From: Cyanobacteria bacterium SIG32
GTDB taxonomy: Bacteria > Cyanobacteriota > Vampirovibrionia > Gastranaerophilales > Gastranaerophilaceae
DNA length: 55,971 bases
Reading direction: 5' to 3'
Assembly: GCA_015152455.1 (NCBI GenBank)
Contig: SUTY01000003.1
Coordinates: forward strand, 1-55,971
The notes beneath the pieces are model-generated. The model ran no database searches and was not told the origin of the DNA. It saw nothing but the letters and a program-made list of their open reading frames with translations. This document shows, in pieces, positions 44,921 through 55,208 of the stretch. A program made the translations under genes and the position numbers. How positions within the stretch are numbered: the first letter of the stretch is position 1; every line of letters starts with the position of its first letter.

Positions 44921-44954
44921 CTCTAAATAAATTAATAAATAATATAAAATTTGA

Positions 44955-44990
44955 AAGGTTGTTAACAAGGATTAGATCTTGTACAACCTT
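44955..44990. repeat. Long interrupted hairpin
   Basis: AAGGTTGT-TA-ACAAG and CTTGT-ACAACCTT pair with a 2-base bulge around an 8-base loop. It is followed by TTTTGTTAT, so it could act as a plus-strand terminator, though no gene ends just before it. Confidence 0.55.
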
Positions 44991-45014
44991 GTTTTGTTAT
45001 ATAGAAAATTTAAG

Positions 45015-45100
45015 TCCTCCATTTTTAGGGAGGATTTAGGTGGGTGCTTATTAATAATAAAAGCTCACCCACCCCCAGCCCCTCCCTAGCGAGGGAGGGG
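45015..45100. repeat. Three consecutive GC-rich hairpins (REP/BIME-like element)
   Basis: TCCTCC/GGAGGA (45015-45034), GGTGGGTG/CACCCACC (45039-45073) and CCCCTCCC-TAGCGA-GGGAGGGG (45079-45100) follow one another. Such clustered palindromes are typical of dispersed extragenic repeats. A related fragment lies at 8830-8868. Confidence 0.7.
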
Positions 45101-45160
45101 AGTAGAAAACAGTAATTTAAAAAACAGTAGTACATATAAAAAAATGAAAGGAAAAAAGTT

Positions 45161-45925
45161 ATGAAAAAAACTGTAAAGAACTTGATCACTTGGTCACCTA
45201 GTCACTTGATCACTTCACGAAAAACCGCTTTTACCTTGGCAGAGGTACTTATCACTTTAGCAATTATTGGCGTTGTTGCTGCAATGACAATACCTACATT
45301 GATTAGCAATTATAAAGAAAAGGCTACAGTGACAAAAGTAAAAAAAGCATATTCTGTAATGAATGAAGCTATGAGATTAGCAACAATAGAACACGGAACA
45401 GTTGACACTTGGGGATTAAGTCAAACTACTTATGTTGAAGATGATGAAAACTCAAAAATTTATGATGATAAAACGATTGCAATGAGCGACCGTTTTATGG
45501 ATTACCTTACAGAAAATTTGAGAGTAGCAAAACGCTGTACTTACGAAGAATGCGGAAGAAGTGAAGCATACGGTGGCAAAGCTCAAGTTTTTTTCCTAGA
45601 TGGTACAGAAACTAGAGGTCTTCATATTTCTAATCCTGATTGCTCACGTGTTGTCGGAAATAGAAATGATATTTGCGGAGATTTTTATATTGGCTTTAAT
45701 AATGAAAAAGAAAACAAAGAAGGAATCGATACATTTGTTTTTTGGATTACAAAGAACGGTCTTCTACCTGTAGGTTTTTATAGCGATCCGTATAGAAATG
45801 ATTTTTGCTTAGGCGAAAATAAAGATAATAGAAAAGCATGTACAGCATGGGTCATTGAATATGGGAATATGGATTACTTGGAATGTAATGATCTTCAATG
45901 GGGTGTAAAAACTAAATGTGATTAA
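45161..45925 (+). CDS. Type IV pilin-like protein with repeat-encoded leader
   Basis: 254 residues. A 23-residue leader ends KTA and is followed by FTLAEVLITLAIIGVVAAMTI, with Glu at +5, so prepilin peptidase should cut before F24. The soluble domain holds paired cysteines (RCTYEEC, NDICGD, EYGNMDYLECNDLQWGVKTKC). The leader is unusual: most of it (NLITWSPSHLITS) is encoded by four and a half copies of an 8-bp repeat. AAAGGA precedes ATG. It stands alone, like the pilin at 24510, and the assembly genes are elsewhere. A hairpin with ATTATTGGT and ACCAATAAT follows the stop. Confidence 0.88.
   Translation: MKKTVKNLITWSPSHLITSRKTAFTLAEVLITLAIIGVVAAMTIPTLISNYKEKATVTKVKKAYSVMNEAMRLATIEHGTVDTWGLSQTTYVEDDENSKIYDDKTIAMSDRFMDYLTENLRVAKRCTYEECGRSEAYGGKAQVFFLDGTETRGLHISNPDCSRVVGNRNDICGDFYIGFNNEKENKEGIDTFVFWITKNGLLPVGFYSDPYRNDFCLGENKDNRKACTAWVIEYGNMDYLECNDLQWGVKTKCD
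45181..45216 (+). repeat. 8-bp tandem repeat inside the pilin leader
   Basis: CTTGATCA, CTTGGTCA, CCTAGTCA, CTTGATCA and CTTC. Eight is not a multiple of three, so gain or loss of one unit would shift the frame before the mature pilin. Confidence 0.85.
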
Positions 45926-45927
45926 TT

Positions 45928-45958
45928 ATTATTGGTTCGGCTATCTATGACCAATAAT
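45928..45958 (+). terminator. Hairpin after the pilin gene
   Basis: ATTATTGGT (45928-45936) and ACCAATAAT (45950-45958), followed by a loose T-rich stretch. Confidence 0.4.
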
Positions 45959-46029
45959 TTATGATTTTTCATCAGACATTTGTTTGTGTTAAAATACTCA
46001 CTAGAGATACACAAAAAGAGGAAATATAA

Positions 46030-47127
46030 ATGCTTAGAACAGGAATTGTCGGACTCCCAAACGTTGGAAAATCAACTTTATTCAATGCGCTTACAAGTGC
46101 AAAAAACGCACAAAGTGCCAATTATCCGTTTTGTACAATTGAGCCAAACGTTGGAGTAGTAACCGTTCCTGACGAAAGATTAGAAATTCTCTGCAAACTA
46201 TGCAACGCAAAAGAAATTATACCAACCGCAATTGAATTTGTTGATATTGCAGGTTTGGTAAAAGGTGCAAGCAAAGGCGAAGGTCTTGGCAACCAATTTT
46301 TACACAACATAAGAGAAGTTGATGCGATTATCCAAGTTGTTCGTTGTTTTGATGATCCGAACACAATCCACGTTGCCGGCAAAGTTAATCCTCTTGATGA
46401 CATTGAAGTTATTAACACAGAACTTGCATTGGCAGACTTGGCATCAGTAGAAAAACGTCAGGCACGTATCGCAAAACAAGCTAAAGGTGGCGACAAAGAA
46501 GCAGTTTTAGAAGCTAATGTTTTGGCTAAATTAACAGAACTTTTATCTGAAGGTACATTCATTAACTTAAAAGACCATTTCAACGAAGACGAAATTACCG
46601 TTGCTAAACAACTTAACTTAATGTCAGTAAAACCTGTAATCTATGCCGCAAACGTTTCAGAATACGACTTAAAAGACGGCAACGACTATACAAAACAAGT
46701 AAAAGAATATGCCTCAAAACATAATGCTGAAGTTGTCTTAATTTCTGCAAAAATTGAAGAAGAATTGGCAGAACTTGGCGAAGATGAAGCTAAAGAATAT
46801 TTAAACGAACTTGGAATTGAAGATAGCGGCATAAACCGTATGATTAAATCAGTTTATAAATTACTTGATTTAAGAACATTCATCACTGCAGGGGAAAAAG
46901 AAATCCACGCCTGGACAATTCCTGCAGGTGCAAAAGCACCACAAGCAGCAGGTGTTATCCATACAGATTTTGAAAAAGGATTTATACGTGCAGAAATCAC
47001 ACCATACAAAGATTTTGCTGAGCTTGGTTCATATGTAGCATGCAAAGAAAAAGGTGTTACACGTCTTGAAGGCAAAGACTACGTAATGCAAGACGGTGAC
47101 TTAGCGCACTTCAGATTTAGCGTTTAG
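46030..47127 (+). CDS. ychF: Redox-regulated ATPase YchF (Obg family)
   Basis: 365 residues, normal length. P-loop GLPNVGKSTLFNAL, switch region EPNVGVVTVPDERL, IAGLVKGASKGEGLGNQFL and a C-terminal TGS domain (IHTDFEKGFIRAEI, YVMQDGDLAHFRFSV). YchF binds the ribosome and prefers ATP to GTP, since the usual NKxD is altered (here YAANVSE). AGAGGAAA precedes ATG. Overlaps the convergent giant gene by four bases. Confidence 0.95.
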   Translation: MLRTGIVGLPNVGKSTLFNALTSAKNAQSANYPFCTIEPNVGVVTVPDERLEILCKLCNAKEIIPTAIEFVDIAGLVKGASKGEGLGNQFLHNIREVDAIIQVVRCFDDPNTIHVAGKVNPLDDIEVINTELALADLASVEKRQARIAKQAKGGDKEAVLEANVLAKLTELLSEGTFINLKDHFNEDEITVAKQLNLMSVKPVIYAANVSEYDLKDGNDYTKQVKEYASKHNAEVVLISAKIEEELAELGEDEAKEYLNELGIEDSGINRMIKSVYKLLDLRTFITAGEKEIHAWTIPAGAKAPQAAGVIHTDFEKGFIRAEITPYKDFAELGSYVACKEKGVTRLEGKDYVMQDGDLAHFRFSV

Positions 47128-50100
47128 GCATTTGCATAAGCATTTGCAACTTGATTTGTAGGAACTTTGTATTCTATTTTACCTGTGTGCCAAATCTGTG
47201 ATTTTTCAGGTACGTGGTACAATATCATTGCTCGTTCGCTTATACAAATTGCTGATTTATCGTGATGTTCTAAGCAATATGAATTACCATATTTGTGAAC
47301 ATAATAAACATCTTCAGGATTGTTAGCGTTGATAAATTTATCGCCTTCTTTTAAACCACCTCTTAAGCCTATTTTGATGTGGTTATTTGATTTTCCATCT
47401 GGAGCAATTTCATCTAAAACAATTTTATTATCATTAAAATACATTGGTTTGACACCGTTTTTGTATTGCGGATCGTGAGAAATTCCTTCCATATTAAATA
47501 ATGAAATTGTCATTCTGCCATCTGTATTTTGTCTTAACAAACCTGACACTTGCGTTTTGTGATCACCATTAGAAACATTTTGCATTTGCAAAGTAAATGG
47601 CGCACCGTTGTTTAACGCATCAAGATCTGGACGAGAACGAAGTGCCATAATAGATTTTAATTCGTCATATTTTTCTTTAATAAATTTTTTGTTCGGATCG
47701 TTTAACCATTCATTGTGCAAATAGTTTCTATCTTGAAGATAAATATTTTTTGTTTTTTCTTCATAACCAGTTGCACCTAAATCATCACCAGAGAACAATG
47801 TCGGTTTACCAGGCAATGCAACTAACATTTTCATTGAATCAATGAGTTTTGAATATGCTGGTTCAAGAATAATTTTGAATGTTTTATTTTGGAATTTTTC
47901 CATATCTTTTTTGCTCAACGGAAGATCATGTTTAGCTTTTGCTTGTTTAACGATTGTATCAATTACGATATCAAAAGGTTTTACACCAAACGCATCTGCA
48001 TTAAAGTTTTGGTCCATATAACTTCCGCTTGCCAAATCTCTGATTGATCTTGCTACAGCTTGATATATTTTGCTTTTATCTTTTTTGAAGTCATTATCAG
48101 TGTTAGAAAGTTCTTCCAATGCTTTACCAAAACCTGCAATCATAACATCCGCCATTGCCATAGCTTTTGAACTTACACCACTATAATCAAAACTATTAAC
48201 TTCTTCTTGACTAACATCAGAAAGAACTTTGTCATTCAAAATTTTGTACGCACGTTCTCTGGCTTTACTGTTACTTGGATCAGTCAAATCTGCAAAGAAT
48301 TGATTCATATCCATAGCATAACAATGTAACGCTCTTGGCTTATCGTGGTTTCCGATAAATGTGTAAGAATATAGCAATGATTGAAGGTTTGTTGTTCTCA
48401 AATAATTTTCACCACCAATCATCTTTTCATAAACAAGAGTCGGCAATTTGCTATAATCATAGATCATTTCATTTGGATGATCTTTTTCAAATTTAGTACC
48501 AAACATTCTTATTGTTCCGTTGAATAAATAAGAATAGTTTGCAACTGTTGTCATACCAGTTTCATTTAAGAATTTTCTATTAATTCCAGTTTCTTCGTAT
48601 CTGGATTGATAACCTGAATGAGCTCTATATAAATCACCTTCATCTGTAACTTCAGCAACCAAGTACGCATTTGGATTCACTTCCAAAACACTTTGATTAA
48701 ATTTTTTCCAGAAATTACTTACTTGATCCCAAGCATAACCAAAATCGTTTTTACCGTCACGTAACGCATCCATATCTGCGATATCTTTTGTCGCATCAAT
48801 TCTCCAATCCAAACCTGATTGAGTTCGATCAACAATCATATCCGCCAATGCAAAACTTTCTGCACTTGTACCTTTTAAGGATTTTGCAATAGCATCTGCA
48901 AGAAGTTTTTTGTCTTTATTATCGATATTGTTAATACCTTTGCGGATTTTATTTACTAATGATAGGGCTTCATCTTCAGGAGAAGCACCATTTATACCTA
49001 ATGATTGAAGTGAAACTTGTTTTAAAGCATCATAATCATAACCTATTTCACCATTTTCTTTGTTTACATAAACAGTAGCATTAGGTTGTAAAGCCTTAAT
49101 TACTGCAAATTTGGCAATTTCTTGTGTCATTAAAGGTAAAACATATTTACCGTACAATGTAGCTTCACTACCAGATGATAATTCGTGAGGCAATTCTCTT
49201 TGAACTCTGGCAACAATATCATTTGCAAAAGACATCATTTCATTTTCATACATACTTTGTGTTTTTAAATATGCGTTCTTATGCTCGTCTAACAAATGAG
49301 GATTACCTTGTTTATATAAATCATATCTAGGAACAGCAATTTGATCTTCAGTTGATGCCCTTTTTGTAATATATGGAGATGCCAAAACACCTGCAACATT
49401 ATCACCAAGTTCTATAGCATCCAGTGGATAATTCATTATACCCATTTTAATCTGTTCACTGAATGGAATATCTCTAAATTTGCGTTCAGAAGCATATTCG
49501 CCATTAAGAACATTTGAAATAATGTTGTAATTGATATCAACTGAAAGTTTTTTAGGGAATTTGCCATCAGCTATTGCTTTATTTATTGATTCAACAACTT
49601 TTTTAGGATTAGATTTATCAATATCTTTCAAATTCTGAGCGACATGCAGTGTTAAAATATCTTTTGTTTTTTGAGTCCAATAAACACCTGCAGTAATTGC
49701 ATAATCTCTAACTTGGTTATTATTTACTCTGATTTCTTCCATTCTTTCAGACTTTTGAGCGGCAGTAAGGTTTTTCATTGCTTCTGTATCTGCATGAGAA
49801 TATACATAATTTAATTTAGCAATATCAGTATTAGCATCCCAAGTTTCAAAATTACTTTCGACTTTTTCTTCCAATTCAAAAGTTTCAAACTTATTAACAA
49901 ATCTTGTACCTTCAATTTCATCTAATCTGATATTTTTACCGGTTGAACGATTGTATTCGTTTAAGTTCTTAACATTTCTGTTATAAGTTTCAGGATCAAT
50001 TTCAAAATGATAATTGATTATAGTATCGTCGTGTGTATTTATGTCGTAAGGATTATTTGTGTTTAAAATATCATAAGAACGAATAATATTTTTAGTATCT

Positions 50101-51203
50101 TTTTTCTGTTCTTCAGTTACAAGTCTATCGTCAAAAATTTGCACATAAGTTGGTTTTTGTGAATCATAATCACGATTTTTACTAATTTTTACAATGCCAT
50201 CAGCGCCCTGTTCATATTTGTACGGAGAGTTAACAATTTTGTGTGAAATAAAATCTTGATTTTTACTAAAAACGCCTAACAAAAACGGACCATTTTTAAG
50301 ACCAGAAGCCTTGAACCAATTGAAATATGGTGATTTTTCACCCCATTTCAAAACGTTTGCAAAGTGGATACCTTCCAAACCTTCGTTAACAAACGCACCA
50401 TCTGATACGAAATTCAAGCCTTTAGCAAACATCTTCTTTTGTAAGGAAGCATAATTGTTAATGTTACCTAAAGACTGACACATTTGCATGCAGTTTTTAT
50501 TCCAGTATGCGTGAGCTGATAAACTATCATCAGTAAAAATAGGAAGCGAAATAATGCTTGAATAACCATCAAATTCACCGTTATCAATAGCTTTTTCCAC
50601 ACCAGCTAAAGTACCGCCTATTTTATTTGAAAAAGTTTTATTTGATTGCATTGCTCGTTTTAAAACACTGTCATTTTTTACAATGTAATCATCTTCGAAT
50701 AATTTTTTATTATATTCCCAACCTACATTAAAATTGTCAGGAATAATAAGTTTCATTGAACCACCACGAGCAACTCTCGAACCGTTTGATGATACAACAT
50801 TATAAATTTCATAATCATTTCCCCCAGAAGTTTTATCAATTACATCTCCTGCATCAACACGGAAATAACGTTCATTTGAGTTGTTTCTGTTTACTAATTT
50901 GTAGTGATATGCAAATGGTTTATCATCTGAAATTAAATAGCTATAAGATAAATCGACTTTATTAGAACCTGGTTGAAGTTTTAATTGACCATCTTCTGTA
51001 TCAGTATTGTTGACCAAATCTGTGATAAAATAATTACCTTTATCATCTTGACCAACTTCATAAACCTCTAAATAACAGTCATAAACGCTATTATCAAAAG
51101 GGAAATTAAATTCATAAACTTTATTTCCTTTGTCATTTTTAGTAGGCTTAAATCCCTGAAATGTAACATTTGACGATAATTTATCTATAGTTGTAATTTT
51201 CAC
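47124..51203 (-). CDS. Giant GH13 alpha-amylase-like protein with FQG motif
   Basis: 1359 residues, no signal peptide. GTG start after AAGGAG. VTFQGF stands at 13-18; residues 25-150 form a beta-rich, CBM48-like domain. GH13 regions follow in order: FVSDGAFVNEG near 262-272 (region I, with its usual His replaced), DWRIDATKDI near 800 (II, nucleophile Asp), YLVAEVTDEG near 848 (III, acid Glu) and FIGNHDKPR near 950 (IV, NHD); LPGKPTLFSGDDLGATGYEE comes later. About 530 residues separate regions I and II, usually about 100, so a large insertion is present. Catalytic residues are kept, so it probably acts on alpha-glucans. Size and missing signal peptide make secretion by a normal Sec route unlikely. 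Confidence 0.8.
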   Translation of the reverse strand: MKITTIDKLSSNVTFQGFKPTKNDKGNKVYEFNFPFDNSVYDCYLEVYEVGQDDKGNYFITDLVNNTDTEDGQLKLQPGSNKVDLSYSYLISDDKPFAYHYKLVNRNNSNERYFRVDAGDVIDKTSGGNDYEIYNVVSSNGSRVARGGSMKLIIPDNFNVGWEYNKKLFEDDYIVKNDSVLKRAMQSNKTFSNKIGGTLAGVEKAIDNGEFDGYSSIISLPIFTDDSLSAHAYWNKNCMQMCQSLGNINNYASLQKKMFAKGLNFVSDGAFVNEGLEGIHFANVLKWGEKSPYFNWFKASGLKNGPFLLGVFSKNQDFISHKIVNSPYKYEQGADGIVKISKNRDYDSQKPTYVQIFDDRLVTEEQKKDTKNIIRSYDILNTNNPYDINTHDDTIINYHFEIDPETYNRNVKNLNEYNRSTGKNIRLDEIEGTRFVNKFETFELEEKVESNFETWDANTDIAKLNYVYSHADTEAMKNLTAAQKSERMEEIRVNNNQVRDYAITAGVYWTQKTKDILTLHVAQNLKDIDKSNPKKVVESINKAIADGKFPKKLSVDINYNIISNVLNGEYASERKFRDIPFSEQIKMGIMNYPLDAIELGDNVAGVLASPYITKRASTEDQIAVPRYDLYKQGNPHLLDEHKNAYLKTQSMYENEMMSFANDIVARVQRELPHELSSGSEATLYGKYVLPLMTQEIAKFAVIKALQPNATVYVNKENGEIGYDYDALKQVSLQSLGINGASPEDEALSLVNKIRKGINNIDNKDKKLLADAIAKSLKGTSAESFALADMIVDRTQSGLDWRIDATKDIADMDALRDGKNDFGYAWDQVSNFWKKFNQSVLEVNPNAYLVAEVTDEGDLYRAHSGYQSRYEETGINRKFLNETGMTTVANYSYLFNGTIRMFGTKFEKDHPNEMIYDYSKLPTLVYEKMIGGENYLRTTNLQSLLYSYTFIGNHDKPRALHCYAMDMNQFFADLTDPSNSKARERAYKILNDKVLSDVSQEEVNSFDYSGVSSKAMAMADVMIAGFGKALEELSNTDNDFKKDKSKIYQAVARSIRDLASGSYMDQNFNADAFGVKPFDIVIDTIVKQAKAKHDLPLSKKDMEKFQNKTFKIILEPAYSKLIDSMKMLVALPGKPTLFSGDDLGATGYEEKTKNIYLQDRNYLHNEWLNDPNKKFIKEKYDELKSIMALRSRPDLDALNNGAPFTLQMQNVSNGDHKTQVSGLLRQNTDGRMTISLFNMEGISHDPQYKNGVKPMYFNDNKIVLDEIAPDGKSNNHIKIGLRGGLKEGDKFINANNPEDVYYVHKYGNSYCLEHHDKSAICISERAMILYHVPEKSQIWHTGKIEYKVPTNQVANAYANA

Positions 51204-51301
51204 ACAATGCTCCTTACTGCCATGATTATAACGAGTCTGAATATTTTATTTTGCCCCATAGTCTAACATTATTAAGAAATTTTTACATACATTAATATAG
51301 T

Positions 51302-52646
<1,345 letters not shown>

Positions 52647-52654
52647 TCAAAATG

Positions 52655-52685
52655 AAAAAGACCTCTTAAGGAGGTCTTTTTTTTT
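52655..52685. terminator. Bidirectional intrinsic terminator
   Basis: AAAAAGACCTC-TTAAG-GAGGTCTTTTT with T-runs on both sides; ends ahcY and the convergent gene. Confidence 0.9.
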
Positions 52686-53904
52686 AGAATAGTCCATCAC
52701 CAAAATCTGAATGAGATGGGTCAAAAAAATCATCTGTATGACTAAACATATCGTCTGTATGATTAAACATATCATCTGTTTGTGTAAACATGTCGTCAGT
52801 ATGTGTAAACATATCATCCGAATGTGTCAATATATCATCAGTTTCGTCAAGTAATCTTGGAGTATATAAATCATCTGCAACATCTGAAACTTGATCAGTT
52901 ATAGTAGTTGGCTTAAACAATGCTTCTCCTGTATCATCTACAAGATCAGCCACAGGATTTTCACCAAAAAGTTTTTGAGCAGCATCTACACCATCATCTG
53001 CAAGCTCCACAATTTCATCACCAGATTTTCCACGAGCGGCAACTTCTAATGCATCTTCAGCAACTTCTACCGCCTCATCAGAATTTCTTTCAAAAGCCTG
53101 TTTTGGTATTTTTATTTCAGGGGTTTCAACCCGCTTTGGTAATTCCAATGATGGAGTGTCTGTTTTTAACGCTTTGTCAATTGCTTTTGACGCATCATCA
53201 AGAATTTCCTCTGTTAATTTACTAGGATTTACATCATCAACAAAAAAGCCTAATGTTTGAAGTTCTTCTATGGCTTTTCGTTTTAGAATTTCGGTTTCTG
53301 TTTCTTTTGCGACTTTATCAACCACTTCTGGTAGTACATCTGATGATTTTTTTGTTTTATCTGCAACTTTTTTAGCAGTTTTTTCAGCGGTTTCTTCTGC
53401 TGTTTTTTTAGCTTTAGGGGCAACTTCTTCAACGACCTCTGTTACAACTTGTTTGCCTTTTGGTGTTACGCTTTCAACGACTTCTTCAACAACTTCTTGT
53501 ACTACTTGTTGACCTTTTTTAGAGCCTTGCTCTAATATTTCTTGACCAGCTTCTTGCGCAACTTTTGCAGCTTTTGAGCTACGACCTCTAGTTAGCACAT
53601 ACGCGCCTCCTGCCAGTAACAACAATCCTAAAGTCGCCAACAAACTTTTTTTTGAATTTTTAGAACTTTCTAAGGTTTTGTCAGGCTGACCTGAAAAACT
53701 GACTGTGTCTTGTACTGGTTGCCCATTATTAATTTGTGGGACATTTTGAACAAATTCTTGCATAAATTTGTTTAACGGCATTTGTCTTACACCGTTTTTA
53801 TCACCTACAAGAGTTACCGTATTACCTTGTTTTGTTGCTGTAACATTTTCACCATCTTTTGTTGTATATTTTATGGCACTAAACTGCGGTTTTTCTACAG
53901 ACAT
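52684..53904 (-). CDS. Lineage-specific membrane protein with two F-S-[AG] motifs and DDMF repeats
   Basis: 406 residues from ATG 53904 (after AAAAGGA); the longer frame adds an unlikely hydrophobic extension. PQFSA (6-10) and VSFSGQ (68-73) repeat the F-x-[GSA] motif. A membrane helix (about 88-104, LLATLGLLLLAGGAYVL) follows a Lys-rich patch. Residues 110-210 are helical with repeating EVVEEV, KKTAEETAEKTAKK-type sequence; then acidic stretches (DDASKAIDKAL, DEAVEVAEDALEVAA) and a C-terminal tail of five heptads T-H-T-D-D-M-F. No known function; a surface or scaffolding protein is a guess. Confidence 0.75.
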   Translation of the reverse strand: MSVEKPQFSAIKYTTKDGENVTATKQGNTVTLVGDKNGVRQMPLNKFMQEFVQNVPQINNGQPVQDTVSFSGQPDKTLESSKNSKKSLLATLGLLLLAGGAYVLTRGRSSKAAKVAQEAGQEILEQGSKKGQQVVQEVVEEVVESVTPKGKQVVTEVVEEVAPKAKKTAEETAEKTAKKVADKTKKSSDVLPEVVDKVAKETETEILKRKAIEELQTLGFFVDDVNPSKLTEEILDDASKAIDKALKTDTPSLELPKRVETPEIKIPKQAFERNSDEAVEVAEDALEVAARGKSGDEIVELADDGVDAAQKLFGENPVADLVDDTGEALFKPTTITDQVSDVADDLYTPRLLDETDDILTHSDDMFTHTDDMFTQTDDMFNHTDDMFSHTDDFFDPSHSDFGDGLF

Positions 53905-54029
53905 AAATATTCCTTTTCCCTTACCTATATATAAAAAAATCAAAAAAATAAAAATTGCTATTAAAAAATCCCACAATTCCTAAATCCAGGAACTATGGGG
54001 TTTTTACACGTTACATACATTTACATTAA

Positions 54030-55082
54030 TTAATTTTCAGCAATTTTATTTTCTAATTTTTTATTATAAACAACAGATGAAATAAAAGCTGCTGCAATAA
54101 AACCAAATCCAATTAAACCAGTCACAACTTCTGGAACTTCATAGACGGTAGAAATGAACATTATTGTAGCTAACGCACCAATTGCCCAATGAGCGCCATG
54201 CTCTAGATATCTAAATTTTGCCAATGTTTTCTTTTCTACCAACATAATTGTCAAAGAACGAACAAACATAGCTCCAATTGCAAGACCAATTGTAATGATG
54301 ACAATATCTTTACTCAACGCAAATGCACCTAAAACACCATCTAATGAGAATGAAGCATCAATTAATTCCAAATAAATAAAACTAATCAAACCTGTACATT
54401 TTGCACCACCTTCAACACATTTTGCAAGACGTTCTTCTTCGTGCTTTTCTAAATAGTGAGTAGCACCATCAATTATCATATAAACCAAAACACCAAATAT
54501 ACCTGAAATCAATACACTTGACACTTGTTCAGCAGGAATATATTTTTGTAAAACAACTAAAATAATTAATGAAATAATAACTTCAATTCCTTTTATGTGA
54601 TCCAAATGAGAAAGAGGTTCTTCAATTTTTCTAAGCCAATGAACATCTTTTTCGTGATTAAAGAAATAGTTTAAGAATAACATCATCAGGAACATACCAC
54701 CAAAAGTAACTATTGGAGCATGTGTTAAATGAAGATAATGAGCATACTCATCAACATTAGTTAAAGCCATTTTTGCAACTTCTACCATACCTAATTTTGC
54801 AAAAATCGCAACAACTAAAATTGGGAACACAAATCTCATACCAAATACTGCTATTGCAATCCCCCAGGTTAAAAATCTCTTACGCCATATTTGCGACATA
54901 TTTTCTAACTTCATTGCATTCACGACTGCGTTGTCGAATGACAAACTTACTTCCAAAATACCCAAAATTATTGCAATAAACACACAAAGCCAACCAGTAC
55001 CAGGATGAACGTGTTCACCCCAAAAATACGCACCTGTCAAACCTGCAACTGTTACAATATAAGAACCCATAAAATAATTCAT
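54030..55082 (-). CDS. DUF475/TerC-family membrane protein
   Basis: 350 residues, about nine membrane helices. FIAIILGILEVSLSFDNAVVNAM and the later YLELIDASFSLDGVLGAFALS carry the paired acidic/SFDNA-type motifs of the TerC/DUF475 group, linked to metal-ion (Mn or tellurite) resistance. It probably moves a divalent metal across the inner membrane. TAGGAG precedes ATG. Stands alone. Confidence 0.9.
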   Translation of the reverse strand: MNYFMGSYIVTVAGLTGAYFWGEHVHPGTGWLCVFIAIILGILEVSLSFDNAVVNAMKLENMSQIWRKRFLTWGIAIAVFGMRFVFPILVVAIFAKLGMVEVAKMALTNVDEYAHYLHLTHAPIVTFGGMFLMMLFLNYFFNHEKDVHWLRKIEEPLSHLDHIKGIEVIISLIILVVLQKYIPAEQVSSVLISGIFGVLVYMIIDGATHYLEKHEEERLAKCVEGGAKCTGLISFIYLELIDASFSLDGVLGAFALSKDIVIITIGLAIGAMFVRSLTIMLVEKKTLAKFRYLEHGAHWAIGALATIMFISTVYEVPEVVTGLIGFGFIAAAFISSVVYNKKLENKIAEN

Positions 55083-55208
55083 TTTTTAATCTCCTATTTA
55101 AAAAAAATTATATCATAGTAATCCATTTTCTAAATACTGCAAAGGTTGGATAAATTCTCTTGCTAAAATATTTTGACGTGCAATAATATAAGTATCGAAA
55201 GGGTTGAC

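Noticed and set aside
44741..44968. 75-residue minus-strand frame in the repeat-rich spacer
   Set aside because: It translates the dispersed ATCCTGAA repeat and the G9 run; there is no ribosome-binding site.
45015..45100. CRISPR array
   Set aside because: The repeats are adjacent palindromes of different sequence without spacers of regular length; no cas genes are present.
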